Positions 17,284 to 26,689 of a DNA stretch of 64,000 nt are shown here, piece by piece (the first letter of the stretch is position 1; every line of letters begins with the position of its first letter). The stretch is from Gammaproteobacteria bacterium (GTDB lineage: Bacteria > Pseudomonadota > Gammaproteobacteria > UBA6002): NCBI GenBank assembly GCA_013697705.1, contig JACCWJ010000049.1, positions 20,151 through 84,150 of the forward strand, in the 5' to 3' direction. Position numbers and translations under genes: made by a program. The notes beneath the pieces are model-generated. The model saw only the letters and a program-made list of their open reading frames with translations. It was not told where the DNA came from and searched no databases.

Positions 17284-18566
17284 CAAAAATGGACGTTCGC
17301 ATCTAATGGCTGAATAGTTACTTGATTATTTGAAAATAATGGTGCGGTATCTTGTTCATACCCTACTAACTGTAATATATGGTCAGTAATTTTTTGTGTT
17401 GCTAATTTAAGACGATGTTGATCAGATATAATATACCCAGCCGTCACATCTGCATCGTCGTTAATTTTGTGATTCAATAATCGTTTCAACGTGTAACGGC
17501 TCATATCTAACGATTCAGTAATCGTGGCAAATGTTCGACGTAAGTCATGTACTGTAAACTCGATTCCCGATTTTTTACGAATACGTAAAATTTGCTTTCG
17601 GGGTTCAACCAAATGTCCAGTACAACCTTCACCAGGAAATACAAAAATACTTTCTGTCTGTAGTTTTCGTTTTCTTAATAGTTGTGTAACAAAACTACTC
17701 ATGGGCAAGGTAACCGATTCACTATTTTTTGTATCTGCAAGCATAAATGTCCCCTCTTTCAAATCAACATCGGACCACTTCAGTCCAGCTGCTTCTTCCC
17801 TACGCACTCCGGTAAATAAAATAAATAACAAGTAATCTTTAACTATTTCTGTTTTTGCAAATGAAAATTCATTTTCTAAGGAAATCACAGTATTAAACCA
17901 AATCGGTAATTCTGTTCTCTTGATATACGATTGTTTACGCTTAACTTTAAACCAGCTTTTTGTTGCTGATAATCTCACAACAGGATTCTCAAGAAATAAG
18001 GATTTATTTTGTGAATCTTCATAATGGAAACGAGCGAAATTAAATAACGCACGCAATACCCGAAATGCATTATTGGCTCTTGCAGGGCTTTCATTGCCTC
18101 TTTGGGCATGTCTTTTTATTGCCATGTCCTTTGTGATAGCACGCAAAGGTTTATCTAGCCAATCAGAAAAGGTTTGTTGCAGAGATTTATGATAATCAAG
18201 AATTGTTCCTGGCTTTAAATTTTTTCGCGCCTTTAAATAATCATCAAATACTTCTTTTAAAGTAATATTTGAAACTTCAACTTCTCGCTTTTCTTCAATG
18301 GGGTTAATGCCCTCAGAAAATTTCGATAATGTCTCAAGTGCCTTTTTACGAGCTTGCTCTATTGTCATTGATGGAAACCGTCCTAGAGTAACACGCACGG
18401 GTTTACCTTTGACTTTACGATAGACTATAAAACTTTTAACACCAGTAGGAGTTATAGAAATGCAAAGGCCATTTACTTTGGTGTCGTAAATATAACGACG
18501 TTTTTCATCTGATGCAGGCGTCAGTTGTTCAAGGGCTTTCTTTGTGAACGGGATTCTTTTACTCAT
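17262..18566 (-). CDS. int: P4-type tyrosine integrase
   Basis: Site-specific recombinase of 434 residues. The N-terminal arm-binding DUF4102-like domain is seen in YIYDTKVNGLCISITPTGVK and VTLGRFPSMTIEQARK. A core-binding SAM-like domain follows (~100-200), then the catalytic domain with Arg in FTGVRREEAAGLKW (~255), HDLRR (~340), NHK (~365) and Tyr in DVTAGYI (~375). It is the only integrase in island 1 and presumably acts on the tRNA-Phe repeats. The last codons lie in the 30-bp inverted repeat. Being away from attL is less common than the usual integrase-next-to-tRNA order: here it lies nearer attR. Confidence 0.9.
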   Translation of the reverse strand: MSKRIPFTKKALEQLTPASDEKRRYIYDTKVNGLCISITPTGVKSFIVYRKVKGKPVRVTLGRFPSMTIEQARKKALETLSKFSEGINPIEEKREVEVSNITLKEVFDDYLKARKNLKPGTILDYHKSLQQTFSDWLDKPLRAITKDMAIKRHAQRGNESPARANNAFRVLRALFNFARFHYEDSQNKSLFLENPVVRLSATKSWFKVKRKQSYIKRTELPIWFNTVISLENEFSFAKTEIVKDYLLFILFTGVRREEAAGLKWSDVDLKEGTFMLADTKNSESVTLPMSSFVTQLLRKRKLQTESIFVFPGEGCTGHLVEPRKQILRIRKKSGIEFTVHDLRRTFATITESLDMSRYTLKRLLNHKINDDADVTAGYIISDQHRLKLATQKITDHILQLVGYEQDTAPLFSNNQVTIQPLDANVHFWPNFNEK

Positions 18567-18723
18567 CGTAATTCAATCTCTTTATCTCTTTAATTCACGA
18601 TTTTCTTGAGCAGATACATTTATCAGTAATTTTTCATAATTATTTATAGCAATTATCTAACATTAGAAAAAAGATCCATATTGTTACCAGCTAATTATTC
18701 TTTTAATCCAAAAAATTTATTTT

Positions 18724-19569
18724 TTACTCTTTCCCATCAATCTTTTTTTGAGTTTGCTCCAAGTAATTCTGAGGTGTGACAACTTTTTTTCGTGTTCGCT
18801 TCTCTAAATCTTTTCTCGCATTACCAGCCACTTCACCACCCGAGCGCGAAACGGAACGATTTTCTTCAAATCCCTGGGCATCATTTTCTCGAGCTATTTC
18901 AGTTGTTGATGCTTCTCCAAGCATTGTAAAAATCAATTCGAGATCTGTCATATGATCGCGTAAGTTTTCACGTTCTAAACCTTTATGCTTTTTATATTCG
19001 GTAGGAGTTAATCCAAAAGCCGCTTTAGATATCTCTGCAGTCAAAATAGCATATTCCTGAGTACCACCCACCTCACGGTTCTTCCATTCTTCCGTTAGCT
19101 CTCCCCTCACTTGGATACCACGCATTCGTTTTTCAATCCAAGAATCATCATAGCCCTTAGCTTTATATATCTCGCGCGCACGTTGAGAGGCCAATTCGGG
19201 ATCTTCAATCTCCTGTACGCGTTCATATCCCACTTTGGCTAGCCAACGTTTAAATGGTTCTGCTTTGGGAGAGGGAATAGATTGGATAATGCGCAGCATC
19301 CCTTCGGTATTTGCACAGTCTGTTTCTCTCATCTTCCCGTCAGAAGCACTCAATTTCAACTGTCGACAAAATGTCGACAGTTCACTTGCTTCTTCATTTT
19401 TTACTCTTACCTTCATCTTGTACCAATAATCTCTTGGGTTAGCACTATCCGTTAATGCTTCAATTACATCTATTACCGAAAACCACCATTCATCATTAAT
19501 AAGAGTCCTGCGTATTTTGTGATCATTAAAAACGGCAATATGATCATTAATTATTAAGTCTTTTTTCAT
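18724..19569 (-). CDS. BRO-N domain protein (DinD-like)
   Basis: The N-terminal ~110 residues form a BRO-N domain: IAVFNDHKIRRTLINDEWWFSVIDVIEALT, then DYWYKMKVR, ending with the usual IQSIPSPKAEPFKRWLAKVG. The C-terminal half (IYKAKGYDDSWIEKRMRGIQ, ELTEEWKNREV, AEISKAAFGLTPTEYKKHKG) resembles DinD, the DNA-damage-inducible protein that antagonises RecA filaments. I chose ATG 19569, which has GGGATGA upstream; an ATG at 19602 adds 11 residues but has no ribosome site. It is common in phages and satellites; its role here is probably DNA binding or a response to damage. Confidence 0.75.
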   Translation of the reverse strand: MKKDLIINDHIAVFNDHKIRRTLINDEWWFSVIDVIEALTDSANPRDYWYKMKVRVKNEEASELSTFCRQLKLSASDGKMRETDCANTEGMLRIIQSIPSPKAEPFKRWLAKVGYERVQEIEDPELASQRAREIYKAKGYDDSWIEKRMRGIQVRGELTEEWKNREVGGTQEYAILTAEISKAAFGLTPTEYKKHKGLERENLRDHMTDLELIFTMLGEASTTEIARENDAQGFEENRSVSRSGGEVAGNARKDLEKRTRKKVVTPQNYLEQTQKKIDGKE

Positions 19570-19761
19570 TATTTCATCCCTTACTTTAGGAGTATTAATC
19601 ATTTTATGATAAGACCGTATCTTTTGCGTCAGGGCAATACAGTAGCTCTAAAATCTTGTGCTTTTAATTTTTTTATTCATTTTTCTAGCTCACCCACCAT
19701 TAATATGTCTGCATGACGCTAATATCCATTTAATCATGCAACAGTCCAGGCAGTTTTCCTG

Positions 19762-19780
19762 GTGCTACCATGGTGCTACC
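19762..19780 (+). other. Putative integrase arm-site doublet, right end
   Basis: GTGCTACC at 19762-19769 and 19773-19780, 11 bp apart, in the same orientation as the left-end doublet; only the central 3 bp differ (ATG versus TAG). It lies 127 bp inside attR. Confidence 0.6.
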
Positions 19781-19907
19781 TTTTAGAGCAAACATGATAG
19801 AATATTAGTTAATTAAGTTAAAGAAATATTTTTATAAGCAATTGATATATATGACGATATTAAAGATCATCAAAGATCGTAAAACTTCAGAAAACCCCGA
19901 TTTCCAA

Positions 19908-19955
19908 GACTGAAAATCCTTGTGTCGGCAGTTCGATTCTGCCTCTGGCCATAGT
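19908..19955 (+). repeat. attR of island 1 (3' part of tRNA-Phe)
   Basis: 48 bp identical by eye to 11680-11727, from GACTGAAAATCC to GGCCATAGT. It contains only the anticodon loop to the 3' end, so it is not a second tRNA gene. It may also be attL of the next element to the right. Confidence 0.9.
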
Positions 19956-20000
19956 AAATTCAAAGCGTTACGAATCACCGCCCCACTGAAACAAAAATCT

Positions 20001-20019
20001 GAAGTGCAAATGAAGTGCA
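20001..20019 (+). other. GAAGTGCA doublet outside attR, possible arm sites of a second element
   Basis: GAAGTGCA at 20001-20008 and 20012-20019: again 8-bp repeats 11 bp apart, starting 45 bp after the 48-bp repeat, the same geometry as the GTGCTACC doublet after attL but with another sequence. This suggests an element with a different integrase joined here. Confidence 0.45.
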
Positions 20020-20148
20020 GTTTGAATGTATGAAGGTAGACGAAGATGCACAAACAGATCTATATCTCCATCAAAAGCTTGGTTTAATACTATAAGGAAT
20101 TGGAGTGGCGACATTGCAGAACTGACCACAATGCCACCGTTACGCTAT

Positions 20149-20358
20149 CTAAATTAATAAGTTCACTAGCCTTATCATCAAATCTTGCCACTTACGAATA
20201 AGCTTTGAAGAATCCTTAGGCAATAACATCATTTTATCCAACGCAGATAATGCGTCAGACATTTCATTACCAACTAAGATGATCTTCTGGAAGATTTCAA
20301 TTTGACGACGGGTAAGGTTTAATTTAGATGTGCTTTTAGATACACTAGACTTCGTCAT
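20149..20358 (-). CDS. Small hypothetical protein
   Basis: 69 residues, basic, mostly helical (LTRRQIEIFQKIILVGNEMSDALSALDKM). No signal peptide or motif is recognised. It lies just outside island 1 and divergent from the oxygenase gene; CAGGAATTAG precedes the start at weak spacing. It could be a small regulator, but it could also be a chance reading frame. Confidence 0.4.
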   Translation of the reverse strand: MTKSSVSKSTSKLNLTRRQIEIFQKIILVGNEMSDALSALDKMMLLPKDSSKLIRKWQDLMIRLVNLLI

Positions 20359-20521
20359 GATAACTAATTCCTGTAGTTATTGTGAAAGTGCTGGCTAGGT
20401 GGTGAGACACTTGGCCAGTGCGATTATTATGATCTTATCTGCATCGAAAAATCAAATTAAATTAATTCAGAATGAATCAGCCAGATCAGGTCGCCACTAC
20501 ACAACCATTGAACGAAGAACC

Positions 20522-22858
20522 ATGAAAGATATCATAACTGCATTAAAAGAAATTAAAGACCAAGGATCATTTTGTGGAAAAAGAACAACATCTTTTGATG
20601 ATCTCCAATTAGAAATCAAAGAATTGGGCCCATTAAAATTTCCGCTTTCCGATCGCAGCGTCAAAAGTTTGATTAAGCATGCAAAACCTGCCAAATTTGG
20701 CTGGCGCGAAGCAACAATCTTGGACAAGACTGTGCGTAATGCATGGGAAATTCCTAAGAGCAGAATTAAAATAGAAGCTAATAATTGGAATAACACACTA
20801 AAATCTACTCTTGCTCATCTTAAAACAGACTTAGGATTACCAGAATCAGCAGAGCTAAAAGCAAGTCTTCATAACCTTCTTATCTATGAGCCAGGTCAGT
20901 TTTTTAGCCCTCATCAGGATTCAGAAAAATTGGATGGAATGGTAGCCACCTTAGTGGTCATTCTTCCCTCGAAACACAAGGGCGGAAGTCTTATTATTGA
21001 TCATCAAGATGTGAAAAAAACATTCCAAACTAGTCGCTTCCCACTCAATAAACTAACTTTCATTGCTTTTTATGCTGATTGTCATCATGAAGTTAAAGCC
21101 ATTAAAGAAGGTTACCGATTAGCCCTCACCTATAACCTTGTTCTTAAGAAGAGCACACAAGTAGAAATCAACCAGCCTAGATTTTCCAATGATAATCTCA
21201 TCCAAAGTCTTCAGGCTTATTTTGCTGAAGAGGACAACTCAGTTAATCATGATAAAGATCCCAAAAATTTAATTTACCTTCTTGATCATAGCTATTCTCA
21301 AAAAGGGCTTTCCTGGAACCATCTAAAAAATGGTGATCATTTTCGAGCAGAAGCACTCAAAAAAGCTGCTAATACATTAGATTTGGAAATTCATATGGCA
21401 CTTGCTGACATCCAAGAAACCTGGAATTGTGACGTGAGTTATGACTACTACCGATATCGCTACAAAGATAAATCTTGTTATGACAGAAATGAAGAAGAGG
21501 GTGACAATATTGAGCTGACTGAATTACTCGATAGTAATACTATTTTGCAATACTGGATTGATAGCGAAAATGAATCTTTAAGTTATAAAGATTGCCATGT
21601 GCCCTATGATCAAATCTGTTGGACAAAAGCAAGTAACGAATTTGAACCCTTTGATTCTCAGTTTGAGGGTTGGATGGGGAACTACGGCAATACAACAGAT
21701 CGGTGGTATCACCGAGCAGCGATTATTCTTTGGCGCAAAAAAGATCACTTCCCTATTCTTTTTGGAATGGATCCTTGGTCGATTATTGATAAATTATTAA
21801 AATTAACAAAAACGAAATCTCATGAAGTACAATTACATCAAGTCCTTAGTTCTCTTCTACCCTATTGGGCCGAATTTTTGCGAGGCAATAACGAATCAAC
21901 TCTAATTTCAGCTGTACTTAAACTCGCACTGTATATCAATGACTCTCAATTGGCACTTGCACTGGTAACTGGTTTTGATATTCATGCGCTGACTTCAAGG
22001 TCTGCAAAATTATTTTTATCCCTGCAGGATCTTTATGATACATCATGGTGTCTTAATGTTCTGAATGAATGGGCTAATGAGGATAACTCGTTGTCAAACC
22101 CGGAAAAATGTAAAAATATTTCTGAAACCATTCGACGCTTATCCGAAAATAAAAACAAAAATAAAGCTCTCACCGACTGGCTTCTTGCTTACCAGTTAAA
22201 GAAAATTCAAGATCACGATGCATCTTGCAAAGAATACAGTAGCCCTGTTCAAATTCTCAAGGATACATCTGAAAGAATACATGACCTTATTGATTTTCTG
22301 AAAGCTTGTATAACTCTCGATCATGATTCGAATTCTCTCCAACTTATTAAATACATAATTGGTAATATTGAATTATATCCAGCCACCAATTTAATCGAGG
22401 TAATTCATTACCTTAAAGACAATTTAAATAACCATGATCTCAAAAAATTTGGTTATCAAAAACTATTCAGCCATGTTTTTGTCGTCTTAAAAACTGAACT
22501 CGATCAGGGTTTGCGCAAACCCAATGACTGGTCACTAAAAGTCCCTTTATCTTGCAGTTGCCAAGATTGCATCATTCTTAATGAATTTCTCCAATCAAAC
22601 GTAGAAAGAATTAAAATATGGCCATTGGCAACAGGACGTCGCGCCCATTTACACCAAAAAATTGATGACCTAGGTATTCCAGTAACTCATCATACTGAAA
22701 GAACAGGATCGCCATACAAACTCATCTTAACCAAAACTGATGACCTACATCATCACGCAAAATTTAGATTTGAAAAATTGCTAAAGGAATTCACTATCTT
22801 GACTAATAAAATCAATGACCATCCTAACAGACATAAAAAATACGGCTTGTGCACTTAA
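20522..22858 (+). CDS. Large protein with N-terminal 2OG-Fe(II) oxygenase domain
   Basis: About 778 residues. Residues ~95-200 look like a prolyl-4-hydroxylase-type double-stranded beta-helix: the Fe ligands HxD in FFSPHQDSEKLDG (~130), GGSLII, the distal His in CHHEVKAIKEGYRLALTYNL (~190) and the Arg that binds 2-oxoglutarate in the same stretch. The remaining ~570 residues are helical and of unknown fold; a CSCQDC cluster near residue 680 could bind metal. An in-frame extension to a GTG at 20399 exists, but MKDIITALKEI at 20522 looks like the natural start. Substrate unknown. Similar proteins occur in eukaryotes and amoeba-associated bacteria, to my recollection. No operon partner is clear. 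Confidence 0.7.
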   Translation: MKDIITALKEIKDQGSFCGKRTTSFDDLQLEIKELGPLKFPLSDRSVKSLIKHAKPAKFGWREATILDKTVRNAWEIPKSRIKIEANNWNNTLKSTLAHLKTDLGLPESAELKASLHNLLIYEPGQFFSPHQDSEKLDGMVATLVVILPSKHKGGSLIIDHQDVKKTFQTSRFPLNKLTFIAFYADCHHEVKAIKEGYRLALTYNLVLKKSTQVEINQPRFSNDNLIQSLQAYFAEEDNSVNHDKDPKNLIYLLDHSYSQKGLSWNHLKNGDHFRAEALKKAANTLDLEIHMALADIQETWNCDVSYDYYRYRYKDKSCYDRNEEEGDNIELTELLDSNTILQYWIDSENESLSYKDCHVPYDQICWTKASNEFEPFDSQFEGWMGNYGNTTDRWYHRAAIILWRKKDHFPILFGMDPWSIIDKLLKLTKTKSHEVQLHQVLSSLLPYWAEFLRGNNESTLISAVLKLALYINDSQLALALVTGFDIHALTSRSAKLFLSLQDLYDTSWCLNVLNEWANEDNSLSNPEKCKNISETIRRLSENKNKNKALTDWLLAYQLKKIQDHDASCKEYSSPVQILKDTSERIHDLIDFLKACITLDHDSNSLQLIKYIIGNIELYPATNLIEVIHYLKDNLNNHDLKKFGYQKLFSHVFVVLKTELDQGLRKPNDWSLKVPLSCSCQDCIILNEFLQSNVERIKIWPLATGRRAHLHQKIDDLGIPVTHHTERTGSPYKLILTKTDDLHHHAKFRFEKLLKEFTILTNKINDHPNRHKKYGLCT

Positions 22859-22890
22859 CATTCTGAACAACAGAAGCGATTACAAACTTT

Positions 22891-25157
22891 GTGATTCTGA
22901 AAATTTCTCATCCCCTAACTTACGCCATCGCTCTTTTTCAAAGTCGCTTAATTGGAGGGCAATTTGATTCCCATAAGGCACGAGATTTGGATCCGAAAGT
23001 TATCCGAGGTCGAGTACAGGCAGATAAAGCATGGGGTGAAGAATGGCGACATTTTCAAAATCACTATTTCCTTGCCAAAGGACTCGATTTGACTGTCGAT
23101 GCAAATGGCATTTATAGTCAAATTCATTTAGGTAAACATATTTTTCATGCAAAGGATCGTGATCAATTTGATCTTTGGCAAGAAAATCAAAACCGACATC
23201 AAGATGCCAAACAAGTTGCACTGACTGATCCGGAGAATGTCCTCAATCAAATTACATTACATAATTCAGTATTTAGCGAGCATGATATTGCACGCTTACT
23301 TCACAAACACATCGATGATCCGCAAGAATTTCAAACAGCTCTAAACAAATTATTTTATTGGGCACGGATGATGATGGAAAAGAACATTACACAACCCGAA
23401 ACATCTTTGAGCTAGAAAATAATATTCAGGAGGTCGCAGAAAACCTCAACCAACATGTCTCACATCCTATTCATCCTAGTCTGATTAAAAATATTATTAA
23501 TAACTATAAGCTCAATGACGAACAAGCTAATGCTATACAACATATTTTGCAGGGATCAGATATTTCAATCATCGTTGGACGCGCAGGCACGGGAAAAACG
23601 TATGCCTTGAAAGCAGCGAAAGAGGCTTTTACTAAAGTGGGTTATCATATTCAAGGCATTGCTCTTTCAGGTATTGCTGCTCAAGGATTACAAGAGGCAT
23701 CTGGAATACCGAGTAGAACAATTGCATCATTCACATACGCACTGCGAAAAGAAACTTTGAAGCTCACAAAGGATGACATCATTATTCTGGATGAAGCCGG
23801 CATGACGGACACTTACGCTTTATCTGAAATCATTAATCATATCCATAAAGCACAAGCAAAATTGATACTCGTGGGTGATGAGGCGCAATTGCAACCCATA
23901 GGACCCGGTGCGCCTTTCCGAGCGTTATTAGAGCGTGTTGGATTTGCTGAGCTTCAGCAAATAATTCGACAAGAAGAACCCTGGCAACGTAAAGCAACCC
24001 ATCATCTTGCTACAGGTAATATCAGAGAAGCGTTGAAATCTTATCAAGAACATCAGCATATTCATTATAATAAAACAGCAAACGATGCGATACACCGCCT
24101 CATTGATGATTGGCATCATCGATATAACCAAAAATATATTATATTGCAGCAAACACTTATTTTGGCACATAGAAATAGCGATGTAATGCAACTAAATGGA
24201 ATCGCAAGGGCTAAACGAATTTTAGCGGGTGAAATTGATCAAGGCTTTTCTATTAAAAAAGGGGAACAAGAATTATGGTTAAGTGTGAATGATCGTTTGT
24301 TATTTCTAAAAAATGATCCTAAGTTAGGAGTTCGAAATGGTCAATTTGGAACTGTAAAAGCAATTGAATCTGATAATTTTGGTAAAGTGAAAAGCATTAC
24401 TGTTGATCTTGATAACAACAAGGCTGTTACCTTTGATCCTGAGCACTACGGACATTTTAATCATGGCTATAGTGCTACCATCCATAAGACACAAGGGATT
24501 ACCGTAGACCATAGCTTTATTTATGTTGCAGGTAATTATTGGGATCGCAACTTAATGTATGTTGCGGGAAGTCGTCATAAGAAAAAAATGGATTTATATA
24601 TTGATCAAGAGAATCACTCCAATCTTGAATCACTCATCAAAGGACTAAACAAAGATGGGATGAAAGATAGCGTTCTTGATTACCCATTGAATTTTGCTAA
24701 ACGACGAGGTATCGATATTGAAGGTCTATTTGCCCGAATTAAAGAACATGCTTTAGAAAAACTTAAAGTTACTAGAAAATATTTACATGAAAAATATCAT
24801 CAGCTAATAGTGATAAAAGAAAAAATATCAGCACAACATCATAAACAGCCTGAAATAGTCAGTGACAAGCATAAAAGGCATCCTTATTTAAATAATGCAT
24901 GCTCTACACAAGTTAATGAAGTTGATGACGTTAAGCGTACTCAAGAAAAGTTTCAGAAATTATTGAATGATCTTGATCAAGCAAAAACTCTAAAAAATCA
25001 TTATGTAGTCTATCGACTAAAAAAAGACGTACAACTTGAAGTCAAAAATATTTACAAAAATAAAAAGATGCATCAAACCATTCAAACAAAAATGCCTGAA
25101 TTTGCAAAAACGCTAGAACAGTACCATTCAAAGCAACTTGAGTACGACATGGATTAA
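22891..25157 (+). pseudogene. Decayed TraA/MobA-type conjugative relaxase-helicase
   Basis: Two overlapping frames (22891-23415 and 23358-25157) together encode the middle and C-terminal parts of a Ti-type TraA relaxase. The first part ends QTALNKL and the second continues GTDDDGKEHYTTRN, a typical TraA junction, so one frameshift sits near 23350-23360 in TTATTTTATTG. The N-terminal nickase domain with its HxHxxxH site is missing. The helicase part is intact: Walker A VGRAGTGKTYAL, Walker B ILDEAGMTD, and GYSATIHKTQG. The last ~130 residues are charged coiled coil. It cannot mobilise DNA in this state and marks the region as a former conjugative element. Confidence 0.75.
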
Positions 25158-25489
25158 TAATCTGTGTGAATACTTTTTATTTGCATCAAGATAAATTGAA
25201 GTGAATTGTCCTCGAGTCTCCGCACATACGCAGAATTATTTTTCGATAATTTGCGTGTGACATGTACATCATGCTGGGCTAACCATGCAGGATAACACAC
25301 TTGCCACTAAACCAAGGTCTACTGACAAGTAGAGGCTCGGGGATAGTTTAAATATAGTATATTTGGTTCGTTTTTCCAGCAAATTCATTTACTCAATGGG
25401 CAAAGAGTTGATAATCAATAATTTTATTTTTATGGGGTTTTTTAATATCTTATTTTAGAGAAAAATAATCCGGACGATGGGAAGCAGCC
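25158..25489. other. Intergenic 332 bp with one hairpin
   Basis: Lies between the relaxase remnant and the end of ackA (convergent). The imperfect stem CACATACGCAGAATTAT (25223-25239) / ATAATTTGCGTGTG (25246-25259) is the only clear structure. No open frame is convincing. It may mark the boundary between the mobility remnant and the metal-resistance block. Confidence 0.4.
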
Positions 25490-26689
25490 TTATCTCTCCT
25501 CATTTTTTGCTAATAACAGTAATACAATTTTAGCCATTTCTTTTTGCTCTTCTGTCATAAGAACAGCTATTTTTACAGAGGCATGACTTGCGTGAATAAA
25601 TCCATCATGTTGAATCATTTTCATATTTTCAGCTTCGTCTATTGATATGCTAATATAGCTGAGATTTCGACATATGCGTGAACGAATTAAAGGCGATCGC
25701 TCCCCAATTGCACCTGTAAATACAACCAAATCAATTCCACCCATGACAGCAGAATAAGCTCCGATATATTTTTTAATCCAATAGAGACTTGCCTCTAATG
25801 AAAAATGCGCATCCGAATCTCCTCTTTCCTCCGCAGCAATTAGTGTGCGAACGTCTGCCGTTTTTCCACTGAATCCTAGAAGGCCACATTGGTTATTCAA
25901 AAATTCTTTTAATTCGCTTGAAGTAAGGCCTTGTTCGATGAGATATAAAATAGCTGCAGCATCAATGGTTCCAATGCGTGTTCCCATGGGGAGACCCTCA
26001 AGAGGAGTAAAACCCATGGAAGTATCAACGCTTTTTCCTGCTTTTATTGCAGTGATGCTTGCTCCACTTCCCAAATGGCAAATAATAATTCGTTCTGGAA
26101 TGACGCTAAAAATCTCCTCAATCTTTATCATGATGGAAGCAAGTGAAATACCGTGATAACCAAAACGATAGATATCAAATTGTGATGCGAAGTTTTTTGG
26201 AAGACTGTATCGACGTGCATACTCAGGCATTTCAGCATGAAAAGCACTGTCTGAGATACCTATCAAGGGAATATTTTTGAAATGTATTTGTAATTGTTTT
26301 AACTCATCAAGTATAGGGGCAATATGAAGTGGAGCATATTGTTTCATATGCTCTAATCGTTTTATATATTCATCATTAATCAATTTATGGGCTGTAAAAT
26401 AAGTCCCTGGAGCAACTATCCGAATACCGATCGCTGTAATTTCACTATTGTTAACAATAAGTTTTTTAGCGATTAAAGTCTCGCTAACTGTCTTTATGGC
26501 TGTCTCATAATCAGAAGGTGTTATCTGAGTTTTATTTTTGGAGTCTCCTATTTCTATGGTGAGCGAAATAGTGTCAGGATTCTTTTCAAAATAAAATTGT
26601 CCCAGCAATTTTTCATTAGAATAGAAAGCATATCTTTTCGAGGAACTGCCAATATTTATAATGAGGCTTTTTCTTGGTTCCATTGCCAC
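25490..26689 (-). CDS. ackA: Acetate kinase
   Basis: Converts acetyl phosphate and ADP to acetate and ATP. Features: INIGSSSKRYAFY at the N-terminus (the adenosine-phosphate fold; the usual NxGSSSxK reads NIGSSSKR), FGYHGISLASI with the catalytic-site His, GASITAIKAGKSVDTSMGF and VFTGAIGERSPLIR. The length of 399 is normal. It overlaps the end of the phosphoketolase gene by 34 bp, so acetyl phosphate made there is used at once for ATP. It is the last gene of the copAB-fusion/phosphoketolase/ackA operon and probably a second copy to any housekeeping ackA. Confidence 0.93.
   Translation of the reverse strand: MAMEPRKSLIINIGSSSKRYAFYSNEKLLGQFYFEKNPDTISLTIEIGDSKNKTQITPSDYETAIKTVSETLIAKKLIVNNSEITAIGIRIVAPGTYFTAHKLINDEYIKRLEHMKQYAPLHIAPILDELKQLQIHFKNIPLIGISDSAFHAEMPEYARRYSLPKNFASQFDIYRFGYHGISLASIMIKIEEIFSVIPERIIICHLGSGASITAIKAGKSVDTSMGFTPLEGLPMGTRIGTIDAAAILYLIEQGLTSSELKEFLNNQCGLLGFSGKTADVRTLIAAEERGDSDAHFSLEASLYWIKKYIGAYSAVMGGIDLVVFTGAIGERSPLIRSRICRNLSYISISIDEAENMKMIQHDGFIHASHASVKIAVLMTEEQKEMAKIVLLLLAKNEER

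Noticed and set aside
19908..19955. A second tRNA-Phe gene
   Set aside because: Only the anticodon loop to 3' end is present; the acceptor 5' strand and D-arm are missing. It is the right att repeat.
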